Below, piece by piece: positions 1 through 7,233 of a DNA stretch of 64,000 nucleotides. The DNA is from Mesorhizobium sp. M7A.F.Ca.US.008.03.1.1 (GTDB lineage: Bacteria > Pseudomonadota > Alphaproteobacteria > Rhizobiales > Rhizobiaceae): positions 1-64,000 of the forward strand of contig NZ_RZRU01000014.1 of assembly GCF_003997495.1 (NCBI RefSeq), written 5' to 3'. How positions within the stretch are numbered: position 1 is the first letter of the stretch; the number at the start of each line of letters is the position of its first letter. The translations under genes and the position numbers were made by a program. Below the pieces are notes generated by a model. It was not told the DNA's origin. It did no database searches and worked only from the letters and a program-made list of their open reading frames with translations.

Positions 1-226
1 CGCCGACAACTCCAGACATGCCAGCCCTTGGGCTGCAAAGGTCTATCAGGACGCCAGAAAGCGAGGGTGCAGACACCCTCATGCCGTTCGCATCCTTGCC
101 AGAGCTTGGCTCAGAATCCTCTGGCGCACCTGGCAGGACGGTACACTCTACAATCCAGACAGACACCCCGCCGCAGCCGTCTTGCTCGCCAAAGGTTGAC
201 ACAGGAAGTCTCATGTCACCGCCACG
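1..226. other. Left-edge stretch with no supported gene
   Basis: No reading frame in these bases has a convincing start, ribosome site or family resemblance. The short plus-strand frames overlapping it run antisense into the YcnI-like gene and look like shadows. It may be the flank of a gene lying outside the window. Confidence 0.4.
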
Positions 227-258
227 AAAAGAGCGGCGCGCTCGAAAGAGCGCGCCGC
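227..258 (-). terminator. Intrinsic terminator of the copper cluster
   Basis: An 11-bp perfect stem (GCGGCGCGCTC at 233-243 pairing with 248-258) closes a four-base loop. Read on the minus strand it is followed by TCTTTTC. It lies just past the stop codon of the YcnI-like gene and so should end the minus-strand copper transcript. Confidence 0.8.
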
Positions 259-266
259 CTGGGAAA

Positions 267-785
267 TCATTTCTTCGGCAGCAGCTTGATGCCGGGTGCC
301 GGGCTTTCCAGCGCGTCTTCATCCTGCCCTGCCGCTGGAATCTCGATCCAGCGATCGGCCGCACCGTCGCATTCCTGCACCACCGGGAAATAGAGTTTTT
401 GGCCGACAGGGAGATCGGCCGTCAGCGTCGCGCGGAAGACGAACTCGTCGTAGAATTCATCGGGCAGGCTGCCGCCGCTCCAGTCGACCTCCTTGACCCC
501 GTCGGCAACCGCCTGACCATAGAGCTGGTAGGATTTGTCGTACTTGCCCTTCTTGGTCTGCAGCGTCCAGCCAGGCTTCGGCATCGGCTTCACCGCGATC
601 ACTCCTTCCGGAATCTGCACGCGCACGGCGGTCGTCGCCTTGCCGTCGCAGCCATGCGGCACCCGCAAAACGGCCTTGTAGGTCGAGCCGGCCGCCGCCT
701 CCTGGGTTTCGAACGTGATATGCGCGAAGGCGGCACTGGTTCCGAGCGCGAGAAGTGCGCCGGCCGAGAAAAGATATTTGTTCAT
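267..785 (-). CDS. YcnI-like (DUF1775) periplasmic copper-associated protein
   Basis: The 172-residue product begins MNKYLFSAGALLALGTSAAFAHI, a clear Sec signal peptide whose cleavage would leave His as the first mature residue. In the YcnI family an N-terminal His takes part in Cu(II) binding. A conserved HITFE start and a later W-containing core fit DUF1775. The start at 785 is preferred over the longer frame to 884 because it gives a complete signal peptide. It is the last gene of a minus-strand set with a PCu(A)C chaperone and a DUF2946 protein, a common grouping in alphaproteobacteria. A role in periplasmic copper handling is inferred from family and context. Confidence 0.85.
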   Translation of the reverse strand: MNKYLFSAGALLALGTSAAFAHITFETQEAAAGSTYKAVLRVPHGCDGKATTAVRVQIPEGVIAVKPMPKPGWTLQTKKGKYDKSYQLYGQAVADGVKEVDWSGGSLPDEFYDEFVFRATLTADLPVGQKLYFPVVQECDGAADRWIEIPAAGQDEDALESPAPGIKLLPKK

Positions 786-825
786 GATGGTCCCTCGGAT
801 TTTCAAATATGTCGACCTGGCCGGA

Positions 826-1365
826 TCAATTGGCGTGATCGTCCATGGCGCCACCGCCCATGCCTTCGACAGCGAAATCGACACTGACGGGGCCGGCCTT
901 TTCGAAAGTCAGCGTGGCGGAAAACTTCTCGCCCTGCTTGGGTTGCCGCTTCAGGCCGATGAACATCAAATGATAGCCGCCGGGTGCAAGGGCGACCTTG
1001 CCGCCGGCCGGAATCTCCAGGCCGCCGGCAACCGGCCGCATGGTCATGACGCCGTCCTTGACGCCCATCTCATGCAGCTCGGCCTTTTCAGAAACATCGG
1101 AGGAAATCGACACCAGCCGGTCCGGCGCGCTGCCGTTGTTGGTGATGGTGAAATAGCCGCCGGCCACCTTGGCACCGGCCGGCGTGGCGCGCGACCAGGG
1201 GTGGCCGATCTCGAGATCGCCAAGCTTGAACTCATGCGCAAAGACGGACGGGCCGCCGACGAACGACAGCGCAAGAGCCAGCACGGCAATGCCGACACGC
1301 TCTTCAAGGCGTGACAGAATGCGGCCGAGCGTATCGCCCGCCGCTATACGGAAAAAATAGGACAT
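826..1365 (-). CDS. PCu(A)C-family periplasmic copper chaperone
   Basis: The 179-residue protein has an N-terminal hydrophobic segment ending near VFAHEF and a beta-sandwich PCu(A)C domain (DUF461). The copper-ligand pattern is visible as H-E-M (about residue 118), a following M-T-M, and a later H-L-M near residue 148. It resembles the H(M)X10MX21HXM motif of the family. These chaperones carry Cu(I) in the periplasm and help load the CuA site of cytochrome oxidase. GGAGCAACC precedes the ATG at 1365. The gene lies 40 bp upstream of the YcnI-like gene on the same strand, so co-transcription is likely. Confidence 0.88.
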   Translation of the reverse strand: MSYFFRIAAGDTLGRILSRLEERVGIAVLALALSFVGGPSVFAHEFKLGDLEIGHPWSRATPAGAKVAGGYFTITNNGSAPDRLVSISSDVSEKAELHEMGVKDGVMTMRPVAGGLEIPAGGKVALAPGGYHLMFIGLKRQPKQGEKFSATLTFEKAGPVSVDFAVEGMGGGAMDDHAN

Positions 1366-1462
1366 GGTTGCTCCATGAAGTGAAAGGCGCGCCGTTGCCG
1401 GTCGCGAGCAGTTTGATCTTTGGATGGGTACGCCCACGAAAGGTTCCGCCGGGCAAACAGGC

Positions 1463-1819
1463 TCAGGCCGTCAGCGGCGGCGCGCGCGGGTTCGACGGCG
1501 AGCGCTCACGCGCAAAGTCGAGATGGATGGCGGCCGGAAAGACAAAGGCGACCGTTTCAAGGGAAAGGCTGCCCAGCGCCAGGCCAGCGCCGGGCGGCGG
1601 CGCAAAGGCCGCCGAAACCATGCTGCAGCCGAGCACGCAGCATGCCGGAAGATGGGACGGCGGCTGGTTGCCGCCCGGAAGCCGGGTAGCGCCCTCATGG
1701 GTGCAGATGACGTTGCCGAAGGCATCGAGCTGCGATGCATTGGGACCGGCGCCGAAGGCGAATGCTCCGAGCGTCGACTGGAGCAACAGCAGGTAGGCCG
1801 CGACAAGCGCGACCGGCAT
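1463..1819 (-). CDS. DUF2946-family small membrane-associated protein
   Basis: The 118-residue product has a hydrophobic N-terminus (MPVALVAAYLLLLQSTLGAF), then ICTHEG and a Cys-rich ACCVLGCSM stretch. This is the usual DUF2946 layout, with paired Cys/His residues after a membrane segment. The family is found next to copper genes and its biochemical role is not established. A start at 1867 is possible. The one at 1819 has GAGGAGACGATGGAGC upstream and exposes the signal-like segment. It is the first gene of the three-gene copper set. Confidence 0.72.
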   Translation of the reverse strand: MPVALVAAYLLLLQSTLGAFAFGAGPNASQLDAFGNVICTHEGATRLPGGNQPPSHLPACCVLGCSMVSAAFAPPPGAGLALGSLSLETVAFVFPAAIHLDFARERSPSNPRAPPLTA

Positions 1820-1940
1820 GCTCCATCGTCTCCTCGATACGCCCAATGCCCTGCCTCTTCGCAGCAACGAACCATATCTAGCACGGGGCCGGCGGGTGGA
1901 AAATCGCCAAATCGCCGCGGCGCCGACGCGGCGGGCTCAA

Positions 1941-1987
1941 TGCATGTCGCCCAAAAATGTATAGCGGTTTTGGGACGACGACATGCA
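1941..1987. repeat. Short palindromic intergenic element (TGCATGTCG type)
   Basis: Nine-base arms TGCATGTCG (1941-1949) and CGACATGCA (1979-1987) enclose a second pair CCAAAA/TTTTGG. Closely similar palindromes occur between genes in many Rhizobiales genomes (from memory, not searched). It lies between the GntR gene and the copper cluster and may form a stable RNA hairpin. Confidence 0.7.
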
Positions 1988-1999
1988 TGAAACGAGACT

Positions 2000-2020
2000 C
2001 TGAACCGCGATGCGGTTCAG
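2000..2020 (-). terminator. Hairpin overlapping the GntR stop codon
   Basis: CTGAACCGC and GCGGTTCAG form a perfect 9-bp stem with a 3-base loop. On the minus strand the TGA stop of the GntR gene lies inside the stem. The downstream U-tract is weak, so the hairpin may protect the 3' end more than terminate transcription. Confidence 0.5.
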
Positions 2021-2919
2021 TGTTTTTGCAGCGACCGGCTCTCCGGGATCGAGGTCAGCAATGTCTGGCGCGCCGACTTCAGGTGCTTGCGGCAAGCGGC
2101 GTCGACCTTGCCGAGATCGCGTGATTTCAGCGCCTCTATGTAGACCAGATGCTCACCGATCGCGACTTCGTTGCGCTCGCGTTCCTGCGCCTTGTTCCAC
2201 TGGTAGTGGTAGTGGAAGATCATGGCGATGACATCGTAGAAATCGACGATGAAGCGGTTGCGCGACGCCCGGTGGATGAGCCGGTGGAAGCGCTCATCGA
2301 GCTCGGAGAATTCGGTGAAGCGGGCGGCTATGTCGTTTGCCAACTGGCGATGCTCGTCTTCCAAGCGGTCAAGATCGGTCCAGACCGCGCTGTCCTGCGG
2401 CAAAGCGGCAAAGGCGGCCGCCGAGCGCAGTTCGAACATCTCGCGGATTTCGGTCAGCTCCAGCGCGAAGGCGCGCGTAAAGCCCTTCAGCACCCAGTGG
2501 CTGTTGCGACGCTTCTCGATCAGGCCGAAACGGGAGAAGCGGATCAGGAACTCGCGCACGCTGGTGGTGCCGACGCCGATCTCACGCGCCAGTTCGAGTT
2601 CGTTGATCTGCATGCCGGCTTCGGCGCCGCCGGCGAGCAACCGACGCATGAACGACCGTTCGATGATCTCGGCCAGTGTGTCGGTCTCTTCCTCGGGGAA
2701 GAAATCATCGGGACGCGGTTCGCGCAGCACCGTCTTGGCGCGCTTGTTCCAGGCGATCAGCCCGGTCTCTTCCATGCGCGCGAGAATGGTGCGCACCGTG
2801 GTCCGGCTGACGCCAAGCAAGGTACCCAGTTCCGGCTCTGAAGGCAGGCTGCGTGTTTCGTCGAGCAGCCGCAGGCAGCGGTTGTAGGCATCCTTGTAGA
2901 CGTTGTTGCTCTTCGACAT
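2017..2919 (-). CDS. GntR/FadR-like regulator with two winged helices
   Basis: The 300-residue protein shows two successive DNA-binding segments. The first is at residues 24-58 (SLPSEPELGTLLGVSRTTVR), the second at about 104-138 (INELELAREIGVGTTSVREF). An all-helical FCD-type ligand domain follows to the C-terminus, with ELRSAAAF, ELDERFHRLI and KHLKSARQ. Ordinary FCD regulators are about 220-250 residues with a single winged helix. The start at 2919 is chosen because the longer frame to 3108 crosses the divergent promoter. It is divergent from the UxaA-like gene and probably controls that gene and the downstream importer through the AAAACA/TGTTTT elements described separately. The ligand is unknown and is probably a sugar acid. 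Confidence 0.82.
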   Translation of the reverse strand: MSKSNNVYKDAYNRCLRLLDETRSLPSEPELGTLLGVSRTTVRTILARMEETGLIAWNKRAKTVLREPRPDDFFPEEETDTLAEIIERSFMRRLLAGGAEAGMQINELELAREIGVGTTSVREFLIRFSRFGLIEKRRNSHWVLKGFTRAFALELTEIREMFELRSAAAFAALPQDSAVWTDLDRLEDEHRQLANDIAARFTEFSELDERFHRLIHRASRNRFIVDFYDVIAMIFHYHYQWNKAQERERNEVAIGEHLVYIEALKSRDLGKVDAACRKHLKSARQTLLTSIPESRSLQKH

Positions 2920-3040
2920 CCCTGACCCGTTGCACGCCGTCGCTTGCGGCGGACGGTTTGAAGCGCAATATGACGTTCGCATGGCTCTGAGAAGCGAAAT
3001 AGCTTCCCGAACAACCCAGAGACATGCGGAACTCCCCACG

Positions 3041-3080
3041 AAAAAACAATTGACGCAAAACTGTTTTTTCACGATAAAAG
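3041..3080. promoter_or_regulatory. Divergent promoter with AAAACA/TGTTTT palindrome
   Basis: Arms AAAAAACA (3041-3048) and TGTTTTTT (3062-3069) are perfectly inverted. They sit between the divergent GntR and UxaA-like genes. The right part, CTGTTTTTT then three bases then GATAAA, recurs almost exactly at 5951-5972 in front of the binding-protein gene. That makes it a candidate operator of the adjacent regulator. Confidence 0.45.
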
Positions 3081-3147
3081 ACAATATCTCTAAACAGACG
3101 CGTGTCAATCCGCCCCGCGCAACCCAGGATCACCCAGGAAACCGCCC

Positions 3148-4653
3148 GTGAACGCCTCCAACTGCATTCTTCTGTCCCCCGCCGACAATGTCGCCGTCGC
3201 CAACGGCCGCATCGAGATCGGCACCGCGCTGCCGGGCGGTGCCGTCGCCAGTGCCCTGATCGAGCCCGGCCACAAGGTGGCGATCAAGCCGATCGCCGCC
3301 GGCGAGGCCGTGGTGAAATACGCCCAGGCGATCGGTCGCGCGACACAGGACATTGCGGCGGGCGAGCACGTGCATTCGCACAATCTGGTTTTCGAATCCG
3401 GCCGCTTGCCGGTCGTGCCGCCGAGCGAGGCCGAGCACGCGACGGAGGCCGACCGCTCCCGCACCTTCATGGGCTATCGCCGCGCCGATGGCCGCGCCGG
3501 CACGCGCAACTTCATCGGCATCGTCGCCAGCGTCAATTGCTCGGCCACCGTCTGCCATTCAATCGCCGACACCGCCAACCGCACGCTGTTGCCGAAATAT
3601 CCCGGCATCGACGGCTTCGTGCCGATCGTGCACGGCCAGGGCTGCGGCATGAGCGGCACCGGCGACGGCATGATGGTGCTGCACCGCACGCTCGCCGGCT
3701 ACGCCCGCCACCCGAATTTCGGCGGGGTGCTGATGGTCGGCCTCGGCTGCGAGGTCAACCAGCTCACCCTCTACGGCCAGAAGGGCGTCGCTGCCGGCAA
3801 ACGCCATTTCAACATCCAGGACGCCGGCGGTTCGCGCAAATCGGTGGAAAAAGCGATGGGCGTGCTGGCCGAGATTGCCGAGGAAGTCGGCCAGCTGAAG
3901 CGTGAGCCGATCCCGGTCAGCGAGATCGTCGTCGGCCTGCAATGCGGCGGCTCCGACGGCATGTCGGGCATCACGGCCAATCCGGCGCTGGGCGCGGCCG
4001 TCGACATCCTGGCCGGCGTCGGCGGCATCGGCATCCTCTCCGAGACCACGGAGATCTACGGCGCCGAACATCTGCTTGCCTATCGTGCGGCAACGCCGGA
4101 GATCGCGCAGAAGCTCGACGGCTTCGTGAAGTGGTGGGAGGACCACGTCGCCAAGCATGGCGCCTCGATCGACAACAACCCCTCGCCCGGCAACAAGCGC
4201 GGCGGCCTCACCACCATCCTGGAGAAGTCGCTCGGCGCGGTCGCCAAGGGCGGCCAGACGCCGCTCAACGGCGTCTTCGGTTACGCAGAGAAAGTCACCG
4301 GCAGTGGCCTGGTGTTCATGGACACGCCCGGCTACGACCCGGTTTCGGCGACCGGCCAGGTGGCGGGCGGCGCCAACGTCATCGTCTTCACCACCGGCCG
4401 CGGCTCATGCTTCGGCTGCCGCCCGACGCCGTCGATCAAGGTCGCCACCAACTCGACCATGTACCACCAGATGGAAGAGGACATGGACGTCAATTGCGGC
4501 GTCATCGCTTCGGGTGAAAAGACCATCGCCGGCATGGGCCGCGAGATCTTCGAACTGATCGTCGAAACGGCTTCCGGCCGCAAGACCAAGAGCGAGGACT
4601 TCGGCTACGGCGACAACGAGTTCGTGCCTTGGCATCTGGGCGCAACACTTTAG
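3148..4653 (+). CDS. UxaA-family dehydratase (altronate dehydratase-like)
   Basis: The 501 residues match full-length UxaA-family enzymes. A SAF-type N-terminal domain covers about 1-80 and ends with AGEHVHSHNL. The larger catalytic part starts near residue 108 (GYRRADGRAGTRN) and contains GQGCGMSGTGD, CGGSDGMSGITANPA and CFGCRPTPSIKVATNS. These Cys-rich motifs bind the metal. Family members dehydrate aldonic acids such as altronate and galactarate, or cleave sulfolactate. The motifs do not settle the substrate. It is the first gene of a plus-strand set with an aldo/keto reductase, sugar importer and Zn alcohol dehydrogenase, so an aldonate made from an imported aldose is likely. The frame opens with ATG at 3148, 229 bp from the divergent regulator. 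Confidence 0.85.
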   Translation: MNASNCILLSPADNVAVANGRIEIGTALPGGAVASALIEPGHKVAIKPIAAGEAVVKYAQAIGRATQDIAAGEHVHSHNLVFESGRLPVVPPSEAEHATEADRSRTFMGYRRADGRAGTRNFIGIVASVNCSATVCHSIADTANRTLLPKYPGIDGFVPIVHGQGCGMSGTGDGMMVLHRTLAGYARHPNFGGVLMVGLGCEVNQLTLYGQKGVAAGKRHFNIQDAGGSRKSVEKAMGVLAEIAEEVGQLKREPIPVSEIVVGLQCGGSDGMSGITANPALGAAVDILAGVGGIGILSETTEIYGAEHLLAYRAATPEIAQKLDGFVKWWEDHVAKHGASIDNNPSPGNKRGGLTTILEKSLGAVAKGGQTPLNGVFGYAEKVTGSGLVFMDTPGYDPVSATGQVAGGANVIVFTTGRGSCFGCRPTPSIKVATNSTMYHQMEEDMDVNCGVIASGEKTIAGMGREIFELIVETASGRKTKSEDFGYGDNEFVPWHLGATL

Positions 4654-4713
4654 AGTTTACTGATATAAAGTAGACTGCGCGCCGGTCAGTGGCGGGCAAC
4701 GGGGAGGTTGTGC

Positions 4714-5712
4714 ATGGAAAGACGCCGCATCGGCCAGACAGCGCTGGAAGTCACCGAGGTCAGCTTCGGCGGCGCTGCACTTGGCGGCCTTTACCGCGCC
4801 TGTTCGCGCGAAGCGGCGATGGAGACGCTGCAGGGCGCCTGGGATGCCGGCCTGCGCTATTTCGACACCGCACCCTTCTACGGTTTCGGACTTTCGGAGC
4901 GCCGCTTCGGCGACTTCCTGCGCTACAAGCCGCGCGATTCCTATGTGCTGTCGACCAAGGTCGGCCGGCTGTTCCGCCCGGTGCCGGACGATCAGGTTCC
5001 CGACCACTCCTATGTCGATCCGCTGCCCTTCGCGCTCGACTACGACTATTCCTATGACGGCATTATGCGGTCGGTCGAGTTCAGCTATGCGCGGCTTGGG
5101 CTAAACAGGATAGACATCCTGTTTGTCCACGACATCGGCGCCTACACCCATGGTGTCGAGAAGACCAGGTTGCACTTTCGCGACCTGATGGACGGCGGCC
5201 TCAAGGCACTCGAAGAGCTGAAACGGTCCGGCGTCATTTCCGCCTATGGGCTTGGCGTCAACGAGGTGCAGATCTGTCTCGACGTGATGCGCGAGGCGCC
5301 GCTCGACTGCATCCTGCTTGCCAGCCGCTATTCCTTGCTCGACCGCAGCGCCGAAGCGGAGTTGCTGCCCCTATGCCGGGCGCAGCAGACCTCCTTGGTC
5401 ATTGGCGGCGTGTTCAACTCCGGCATCCTAGCGACCGGGCCGGTGCAAGGCGCACATTTCGACTACCGCCCTGCCAGCCATGACGTGCTCGACCGCGTCG
5501 GCGCAATGGAAAGGATCGCCGCCGAGGGTGGCTATCCGCTCGCCGCCGCGGCGTTCCAATTCCCCTTGCATGAACCTGCCGTCGCCACCGTGCTGACCGG
5601 CACCGCCAAGCTGGCAAATCTGACGCGCAACCTCGAACTGCTCGACATCGACGTGCCGGAGACGGAATACGCCAGATTTCGCCCCTACACGCTGGTGCAG
5701 GAGCTGGCGTGA
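4714..5712 (+). CDS. Aldo/keto reductase, aldose 1-dehydrogenase type
   Basis: The 332-residue protein has the AKR barrel with the catalytic tetrad visible: Asp and Tyr in RYFDTAPFYGFG, Lys in VLSTKVG and His in ILFVHDIG. The long loop after KVGRLF, rich in D, Y and P, resembles D-threo-aldose 1-dehydrogenase, L-fucose dehydrogenase and pyridoxal 4-dehydrogenase. These oxidise an aldose to its lactone. GGGGAGG at 4701-4707 sets the ATG at 4714. With the upstream dehydratase it would give aldose to aldonate to 2-keto-3-deoxy acid, although no lactonase gene is present here. The substrate is an inference. Confidence 0.83.
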   Translation: MERRRIGQTALEVTEVSFGGAALGGLYRACSREAAMETLQGAWDAGLRYFDTAPFYGFGLSERRFGDFLRYKPRDSYVLSTKVGRLFRPVPDDQVPDHSYVDPLPFALDYDYSYDGIMRSVEFSYARLGLNRIDILFVHDIGAYTHGVEKTRLHFRDLMDGGLKALEELKRSGVISAYGLGVNEVQICLDVMREAPLDCILLASRYSLLDRSAEAELLPLCRAQQTSLVIGGVFNSGILATGPVQGAHFDYRPASHDVLDRVGAMERIAAEGGYPLAAAAFQFPLHEPAVATVLTGTAKLANLTRNLELLDIDVPETEYARFRPYTLVQELA

Positions 5713-5780
5713 AGCGCGTATCCGCCCCGGTAAACAGTGACCCGGGCCTCACATTCTTGCGATCCTATAGAAGAATGAAC

Positions 5781-5816
5781 ATTCCATATTGACGAATATG
5801 TGGAATTAATATTCCA
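5781..5816. promoter_or_regulatory. Three TGGAAT half-sites upstream of the sugar importer
   Basis: ATTCCA (5781-5786), TGGAAT (5801-5806) and ATTCCA (5811-5816) lie in the 333-bp gap before the binding-protein gene. The two same-orientation copies are 30 bp apart, close to three helical turns, and the last two form an inverted repeat with a 4-bp centre. It looks like a regulator binding site, but the regulator is not identified. Confidence 0.4.
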
Positions 5817-5941
5817 TACATTCTCGGAACGGAACGGAAGCGTGACGGTGCCGATGGGAAGCAGCGCGGTGGATCTGCCTCTGCCAGACCTCGCAAGGAC
5901 TGATCAAACACCGCTTGCATCGATCTGTTCGATGCATTATC

Positions 5942-5972
5942 AAAACATGGCAACTGTTTTTTATTGATAAAG
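5942..5972. promoter_or_regulatory. AAAACA/TGTTTT element shared with the uxaA promoter
   Basis: AAAACA (5942-5947) and TGTTTT (5955-5960) are inverted. The stretch AACTGTTTTTT, three bases, then GATAAAG repeats the motif at 3060-3080. It lies 74-104 bp before the binding-protein start, a suitable place for an operator or activator site. No other gene start in the window shows this combination. Confidence 0.45.
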
Positions 5973-6045
5973 TTCTGTTTTGGACCGCGCCTATCCGGAC
6001 GGAGCTTCCGTATCGTTTCACCGGGCGACTTAGGGAGGAAACCTC

Positions 6046-7038
6046 ATGAAATTCGTGACCAGCATTCTCAACCGCCGCGCCGTCATGGCGCTGGCAGCAG
6101 CTTCGATGCTCGCCGGCGTCATGCATTCGGCGCCGGTTTCGGCGGCGGACGTCACCATTCCGATCATCGTCAAGGACACCACGTCCTTCTACTGGCAGAT
6201 CGTTCTGGCCGGTGCCCGCAAGGCCGGCAAGGATCTCGGCGTCAACGTGCCGGAACTCGGTGCCCAGGCTGAAACCGACGTCAACGGCCAGGTCTCGATC
6301 CTCGAGAACGCCGTTGCCAGCAACCCGGCGGCCATCGTCATTGCGCCGACCGAGTTCAAGGCGCTTGGCAAGCCGATCGATGAAGCCGCTGCCAAGGTCA
6401 AGGTCATCGGCATCGACTCCGGCGCCGACTCCAAGGCCTTCACCTCGTTCCTGACCACCGACAACGTCCAGGGCGGCCGCGTCGCCGCCGACGGCCTCGC
6501 AGCCGCCATCGGCGCCGCCAACGGCGGCAAGATCGAGGGCGACGTCGCCCTGATCACCAACGCACCGGGCGCCGGCTCGCTCGAACAGCGCAAGCAGGGC
6601 TTCACCGAACAGCTGGCCGCCAAATATCCGGGCCTCAAGCTGGTCGCCGACAAGTACGCCGACGGCCAGGCCACCACCGGCCTCAACATCGCCACCGACC
6701 TGATCACCGCGAACCCGAACCTCAAGGGCATCTTCGCTTCCAACCTGATCATGGCGCAGGGCGTCGGCCAGGCTGTCGCGGAAAACAACCTTGGCGGCAA
6801 GCTGGCGCTGGTCGGTTTCGACAGCGACGAGAAGCTGATCAAGTTCCTCAACGACGGCGTCATTTCCGCCCTCGTCGTGCAGGATCCGTACCGGATGGGC
6901 TATGACGGCATCAAGACCGCGCTCGCCGCCTCCAAGGGCGAGAAGGTCGAAGCCAATGTCGACACCGGCGCCAATCTGGTGACCAAGGACAACATGAAAG
7001 ACCCCAAGATCGACGCGCTGCTCAATCCGAAGCTCTGA
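6046..7038 (+). CDS. RbsB-type sugar-binding protein
   Basis: The 330-residue protein begins with a signal peptide (MKFVTSILNRRAVMALAAAS to about AADVT) and a Peripla_BP_4 fold. Features include IPIIVKDTTSFYWQIVLAGA, a GIDSGAD strand and VGFDSDEKLIKFL in the second lobe. It captures a sugar in the periplasm and delivers it to the RbsA/RbsC-like subunits encoded next. AGGGAGGAAA precedes the ATG. An 11-bp hairpin follows the stop, as expected where the binding protein must be made in excess over the membrane parts. The ligand is unknown; enzymes nearby suggest an aldose or deoxyaldose. Confidence 0.9.
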   Translation: MKFVTSILNRRAVMALAAASMLAGVMHSAPVSAADVTIPIIVKDTTSFYWQIVLAGARKAGKDLGVNVPELGAQAETDVNGQVSILENAVASNPAAIVIAPTEFKALGKPIDEAAAKVKVIGIDSGADSKAFTSFLTTDNVQGGRVAADGLAAAIGAANGGKIEGDVALITNAPGAGSLEQRKQGFTEQLAAKYPGLKLVADKYADGQATTGLNIATDLITANPNLKGIFASNLIMAQGVGQAVAENNLGGKLALVGFDSDEKLIKFLNDGVISALVVQDPYRMGYDGIKTALAASKGEKVEANVDTGANLVTKDNMKDPKIDALLNPKL

Positions 7039-7056
7039 GCCGTCGCATCCGCAATC

Positions 7057-7083
7057 GTCTCCGGGGCACCTCGCCCCGGAGAC
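7057..7083 (+). terminator. Intercistronic hairpin after the binding-protein gene
   Basis: GTCTCCGGGGC and GCCCCGGAGAC form a perfect 11-bp stem with a 5-base loop. No U-tract follows, so it probably limits 3' decay or attenuates the transporter genes and is not a full terminator. Confidence 0.7.
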
Positions 7084-7172
7084 ACAAGCTGCCGCACAAA
7101 CGGCTTTGCAATCCGCACGCCTGAGCCAGGCTGTTTTCGAGGCATATCCCTGCCTCGCCGCGTGCCAATCGT

Positions 7173-7227
7173 GAGGCCAGCCTGGGAAGCAATCTGCGAG
7201 GCCAATCTGGGAGGCCAATCTGGGAGG
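7173..7227 (+). repeat. Tandem repeat carrying the ATPase ribosome site
   Basis: Four head-to-tail units of 13, 12, 13 and 13 bp (consensus GAGGCCAATCTGG; the last two identical) are followed by a partial GAGG. Each unit contributes purine-rich Shine-Dalgarno-like sequence. The last copy provides GGGAGGA immediately before the ATG at 7234. Confidence 0.75.
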
Positions 7228-7233
7228 ATTGTC

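Noticed and set aside
18..887. Long plus-strand frame at the left edge
   Set aside because: It runs antisense through the YcnI-like gene, has no ribosome site and is Arg/His-rich low-complexity, as expected of a shadow frame in high-GC DNA.
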